A DNA stretch of 17,180 bases from CAXXOK01 sp036759125 (GTDB lineage Bacteria > Bacillota > Clostridia > Christensenellales > Aristaeellaceae), in contig DAIOVG010000042.1 in assembly GCA_036759125.1 (NCBI GenBank), positions 1 to 17,180 of the forward strand, written 5' to 3'. How positions within the stretch are numbered: the stretch's first letter is position 1; every line of letters begins with the position of its first letter. The notes under the pieces are model-generated. The model had not been told where the DNA came from. It saw only the letters and a program-made list of their open reading frames with translations, and did not search any database. A program made the translations under genes and the position numbers. Below, piece by piece: positions 14,253 through 17,180 of the stretch.

Positions 14253-14298
14253 GCGGCACACGGCAGCTTTGGCTCTGTATAAGGCATAGCTGTGGCTT

Positions 14299-14359
14299 GC
14301 CTGCCGGAACAGGAACGGTCGTCCCGGAGCTTCGGGACGGCTGTTTCCTTCCGGCGGGC
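14299..14359 (+). terminator. Long stem-loop between solute-binding protein and permease genes
   Basis: An imperfect stem of more than 20 pairs with a small internal bulge: CCGTCCCG-like inner arms around loop GAGCTT (14327-14332), and outer arms GCCTGCCGGAA with TTCCGGCGGGC. There is no T-run behind it. It lies 46 bp after the solute-binding protein stop. Such structures usually stabilise the upstream message or reduce read-through, giving more binding protein than permease. Confidence 0.6.
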
Positions 14360-14447
14360 AGGTGGGTAACCGGCTCCAAACACAGGCGCGCAGAACGTCA
14401 CGTGATCGCGCTTGCGATGGGAATGGGTATTGAATGAGGAGGACGCC

Positions 14448-15395
14448 ATGCTCGACACATCCGCGGCAAACATGAAGCTTCCCAGAAAATCACTGAAAAC
14501 GCGCATCCTGAAATACAAGTGGTTTTACCTCATGTTTGTGCCGGTTGCGATCTTTGTGATCGTGTTTTACTATACGCCAATGGCCGGTATCCGGTATTCG
14601 TTTACCAAATACAACCTGATCCGCGACCCCGTTTTTGTCGGCCTGAAAAACTTCACGCGGCTGTTTTCGATGCCGAATTTCTGGTCGGCATTCTTCAATA
14701 CGCTGGAACTGAGCATCGTCAAGCTCCTGCTCAATACCTTCATGGCGGTGGGCATATCGCTGCTCCTGCACGAGATGGTCAGCCTGAAGATGAAAAAGCT
14801 CACGCAGACGATCATCTATCTGCCGCATTTCCTCAGCTGGGTCGTTGCGGCGTCGGTATTTCAAATGCTGTTGTCGCCTACAACCGCGGGGCTTTTAAAC
14901 CAGCTGCTGATCAGGTTCGGCATCATCGACAAGGGGATTTACTTTCTGGGCAAGTCCGACTGGTGGACGCCCGCGTACTATATGATCAATATCTGGAAGG
15001 ATACCGGCTGGGGAACCGTTATCTTCATGGCCGCGCTGAGCGCTATCGATCCCGGCGTGTACGAGGCTGCCGCCATCGATGGTGCAGGCAGATGGAAGAA
15101 AATGCTGCACATTACCATGCCCGCGCTTTCGACCACCATTTTAACAGTGCTGATTTTGAATCTGGCCAAGGTGATGAATTTGTTTGAGTCCGCGTTTGTG
15201 CTGCAAAACGACGCGGTGATGGATAGAGCCCAGGTGCTGCAAACCTACATTTACTACCAGACCTTCAACTCCGGCGGTATCCCCGATTATGGATACACCA
15301 CGGCCGTGGGCTTGTTCAAGTCGGTTGTCGGCATGTTCCTGGTGCTGACGTGCAATTATGCCAGCCGGCGTATACGCGGCAGAGGCATCGTATAG
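14448..15395 (+). CDS. ABC transporter permease, LplB/UgpA type
   Basis: A 315-residue inner permease subunit with six membrane segments, of the LplB-like carbohydrate uptake (CUT1) group. The family start pattern KYKWFYLMFVPVAIFVIVFYYTPMAGI (residues 22-48) is clear. The ATPase-docking EAA loop reads EAAAIDGAGRWKKMLHITMP (206-225). ATG 14448 is chosen because GAGGAGG lies 6 bases upstream; the upstream in-frame ATG has no site. It follows the stem-loop and is 17 bp from the second permease. No ATPase gene is nearby, as is usual in this group, where a shared MsmK-like ATPase encoded elsewhere powers several importers. Confidence 0.94.
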   Translation: MLDTSAANMKLPRKSLKTRILKYKWFYLMFVPVAIFVIVFYYTPMAGIRYSFTKYNLIRDPVFVGLKNFTRLFSMPNFWSAFFNTLELSIVKLLLNTFMAVGISLLLHEMVSLKMKKLTQTIIYLPHFLSWVVAASVFQMLLSPTTAGLLNQLLIRFGIIDKGIYFLGKSDWWTPAYYMINIWKDTGWGTVIFMAALSAIDPGVYEAAAIDGAGRWKKMLHITMPALSTTILTVLILNLAKVMNLFESAFVLQNDAVMDRAQVLQTYIYYQTFNSGGIPDYGYTTAVGLFKSVVGMFLVLTCNYASRRIRGRGIV

Positions 15396-15412
15396 AAAGG
15401 AGGAAGACACGG

Positions 15413-16294
15413 ATGAAAACTGCTTCGTTGCAAGACGCGGCCATCAAGAAGCGGCCGGTTAAAAGAAAGTTCAGCCTGTTCAGCGTAATCAACGCGCTGT
15501 TCTTCCTCGTGTTCTGCTTTCTGATCCTCCTGCCGCTGTGGAAGGTGCTGGTGGATTCGCTGGACTTAACCACGGGGTACGGCATGAAGCTGCTGCCTGA
15601 AAAGTTCGGGCTTGCGGGATACACGTCGGTCTTCACCAATAAATCGCTCTACATCCCGCTGATCAATTCGATCATCACCACCGTGTCGGGTACGTTCATC
15701 GGCCTGATGCTGTCCACCCTTGGCGCGTATGTGCTGATTCAGGAGGAGATGCCCGGGCGTAACCTGCTGGCGTTCTTCCTTTTATTTACGATGATCTTCC
15801 AGGGCGGAATGATTCCCACTTACATTGTGCTGCGCAAGCTGGAGCTGACCAACACGCTGTGGTCTGTGATCCTGCTGCCTGCCATTAACGTGTATAACCT
15901 GGTGCTGATGCGCAACTTTTTTGAAGGCATCCCGGCCAGCCTGTTCGAATCGGCAACGCTGGACGGCTGCACTCCCATGCAAACCTTCCTGCGCATCGTG
16001 CTGCCGCTGAGCAAAGCCGCGCTGGCGGCCATCGGCCTGATGTACGCAGTGGCGTACTGGAACGATTACACCAATTACAAGCTGTATATTACCAAGGAGC
16101 TCTTGTATAACTTCCAGATGAAGCTGCGCTCCATCATGATGGGATCGGATCTGCCCGCAGCCAACAGCGGCGCGGTGGAAAACACCGTACAGAACGCTGC
16201 GGTGATCGTGGCCATCCTGCCGTTTATGATTCTGTATCCGATTTTGCAGCGCTATTTCGTTACCGGCATCACCCTGGGCGCGGTCAAGGGATAA
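15413..16294 (+). CDS. ABC transporter permease, YtcP/LplC type
   Basis: A 293-residue second permease of the carbohydrate importer. Residues 21-43 form the first of six membrane segments, and PLWKVLVDSLD follows it as is typical of this subgroup. The EAA loop reads ESATLDGCTPMQTFLRIVLP (179-198), with a cysteine where alanine or glycine is more common. The C terminus ends in RYFVTGITLGAVKG, the normal tail of the YtcP/LplC family. ATG 15413 has AAAGGAGGA upstream, and the longer open frame begins inside the previous gene. It pairs with the upstream permease to form the channel and is the last gene before the terminator. Confidence 0.94.
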   Translation: MKTASLQDAAIKKRPVKRKFSLFSVINALFFLVFCFLILLPLWKVLVDSLDLTTGYGMKLLPEKFGLAGYTSVFTNKSLYIPLINSIITTVSGTFIGLMLSTLGAYVLIQEEMPGRNLLAFFLLFTMIFQGGMIPTYIVLRKLELTNTLWSVILLPAINVYNLVLMRNFFEGIPASLFESATLDGCTPMQTFLRIVLPLSKAALAAIGLMYAVAYWNDYTNYKLYITKELLYNFQMKLRSIMMGSDLPAANSGAVENTVQNAAVIVAILPFMILYPILQRYFVTGITLGAVKG

Positions 16295-16318
16295 GCGGTG
16301 CACGGCAGCCGGCAATAG

Positions 16319-16355
16319 CCAAAACGGGAAACGTCCTTGACGTTTCCCGTTTTGG
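16319..16355. terminator. Bidirectional intrinsic terminator
   Basis: A perfect 16-bp inverted repeat, CCAAAACGGGAAACGT (16319-16334) and ACGTTTCCCGTTTTGG (16340-16355), with the 5-nt loop CCTTG. A-rich and T-rich arm ends allow it to act in both directions. It lies between the importer operon and the convergent antiporter gene, 25 bp past the permease stop. Confidence 0.9.
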
Positions 16356-16385
16356 TTGCGCAATGCACAATATCTGCGTATGGGT

Positions 16386-17180
16386 TCAACCCTGCGGGGT
16401 GATGTCGCAGGAAGGGTTCTCGTCCGGGGATGCGACCAGCTTGCGACTGGGCCGGAGCATGCACATCAGCTTCCCGCCGGGGCCCTTGCCGGGCTCGCAG
16501 AAGGCAACTTTTAAGAATATCGGGGTGATAACGGCTGTGGCGATTACCATGATGATGATGGGGCCGAAAAACGCCGTGGATAATAGTCCCAGCGCGGCGC
16601 CCTTTTGGGCGATAATCAGGGCGACCTCGCCGCGCGTCATCATACCCACGCCGATTTGCACCGACTCACGGCCGGTATAGCCGCACAGGCGCGCGCCCAG
16701 CCCGCAGCCGACCACCTTGGTCAGGATGGCCACCACCAGCAGCGCGATGGAAAAGACCAGCACCGGGCCGGAGAAGCCCTGACCCAGGTCTACGCTCAGG
16801 CCCAGACTTGCAAAGAAGATCGGTGACAGCAGAATATACGAAAGCGTGGAAAAGCGGTTGGCGAGGTACTTGGTTCGCTCGGTATGGCTGATGATCAGGC
16901 CCGCGAAAAACGCGCCGGTGATATCCGCAACGCCGAAGAAATGCTCGGCGGAGAACGCCATCAGCAGGCAGAACGCGAAGCTCAGGATCACGTAGCGGCG
17001 CAGGTCGCGGTTGTTGCGCTTGTTGAAGTAGATGAACAGCTTATAAAAGATGTAGCCCGCGATGGCCACGAACACGAAGAAGAGCAGAATTTTGAGAAGC
17101 GTCAGAAAGATGTTCACACTCGCGTCGGCCGTGGACGCAATGACTGTCAGGGCGATGATGCCGATGATGTCGTCGATCAG
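16386..17180 (-). CDS. CPA2 family cation/proton antiporter (5' end cut by window edge)
   Basis: The last 264 residues of a monovalent cation/proton antiporter of the CPA2 (KefB/NapA-like) family. The frame is open to the right edge and the terminal residues LIDDIIGIIALTVIAS hold the paired Asp motif of the family, so GTG 17117, which a caller may choose, is not the start. Further signs are GAFFAGLIIS, SPIFFASLGLSVDL and GVGMMTRGEVALIIAQKG, which are characteristic core helices. The C terminus is a short hydrophilic tail of about 45 residues, with no TrkA/RCK regulatory domain. It converges on the importer operon across the terminator and probably has nothing to do with pectin use; it likely handles pH or sodium/potassium balance. 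Confidence 0.9.
   Translation of the reverse strand: MIDDIIGIIALTVIASTADASVNIFLTLLKILLFFVFVAIAGYIFYKLFIYFNKRNNRDLRRYVILSFAFCLLMAFSAEHFFGVADITGAFFAGLIISHTERTKYLANRFSTLSYILLSPIFFASLGLSVDLGQGFSGPVLVFSIALLVVAILTKVVGCGLGARLCGYTGRESVQIGVGMMTRGEVALIIAQKGAALGLLSTAFFGPIIIMVIATAVITPIFLKVAFCEPGKGPGGKLMCMLRPSRKLVASPDENPSCDITPQG

Noticed and set aside
12762..14261. A 499-codon open frame antisense to the solute-binding protein
   Set aside because: It mirrors the real gene codon for codon on the other strand, has no family pattern, and its open length is explained by high GC at third codon positions.
17115..17117. GTG at 17117 as start of the antiporter
   Set aside because: The upstream codons to the window edge encode the conserved IDD motif helix of the same family, so the gene is longer.

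Overview
The window looks like chromosomal DNA of a GC-rich anaerobic Firmicute, probably a gut Clostridia lineage of the Christensenellales or Oscillospirales type. This is an inference. It rests on strong AGGAGG-type ribosome binding sites, a PadR plus HAAS-like module, a two-membrane-segment AraC regulator of the YesN type, and an LplA/LplB/YtcP-style sugar importer with no ATPase gene beside it. No RNA genes, CRISPR arrays, insertion sequences or phage genes were found.

Left part (1-2820, all on the minus strand). A LysE-family exporter ends in a good intrinsic terminator. Next in the same direction is an 87-residue secreted protein that joins a GGADGPTAIY motif to two CxxCxGxG zinc knuckles. 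Then comes a PadR regulator with a consensus promoter (TTGACA, 17 bp, TATAAT), whose -10 is abutted by a 13-bp perfect inverted repeat. The regulator overlaps a HAAS-like membrane protein, which is followed by two paralogous membrane proteins built from repeated WWPL hairpins. All junctions in this operon overlap.

Centre (2945-9364, plus strand). This is a pectin-oligosaccharide catabolic run: GH28 polygalacturonase, GH105 unsaturated uronyl hydrolase, a radical SAM enzyme of unassigned function, a DsrE-like sulfur-carrier protein, a CE8 pectin methylesterase and a beta-lactamase-fold serine hydrolase. None has a signal peptide, so the oligosaccharides are probably imported first and processed in the cytoplasm.

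Right part. A minus-strand pair, a membrane AraC regulator followed by a DUF1349 protein, converges on the serine hydrolase gene with a single base between the stop codons. It diverges, across about 500 bp of regulatory DNA, from a plus-strand ABC importer: a solute-binding protein without a lipobox, a large stem-loop, then two permeases. A perfect 16-bp bidirectional terminator closes the importer operon. The last gene is the C-terminal part of a CPA2-type cation/proton antiporter that runs off the window.

Proposed logic: the AraC sensor detects a pectin fragment and activates the importer. Imported methylated or acylated, unsaturated oligogalacturonides or rhamnogalacturonides are de-esterified (CE8, perhaps the serine hydrolase) and cut to monomers (GH28, GH105). 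The radical SAM/DsrE pair is the least explained part of the cluster, and the small CxxCxGxG protein and the WWPL repeat proteins are the least explained elsewhere.
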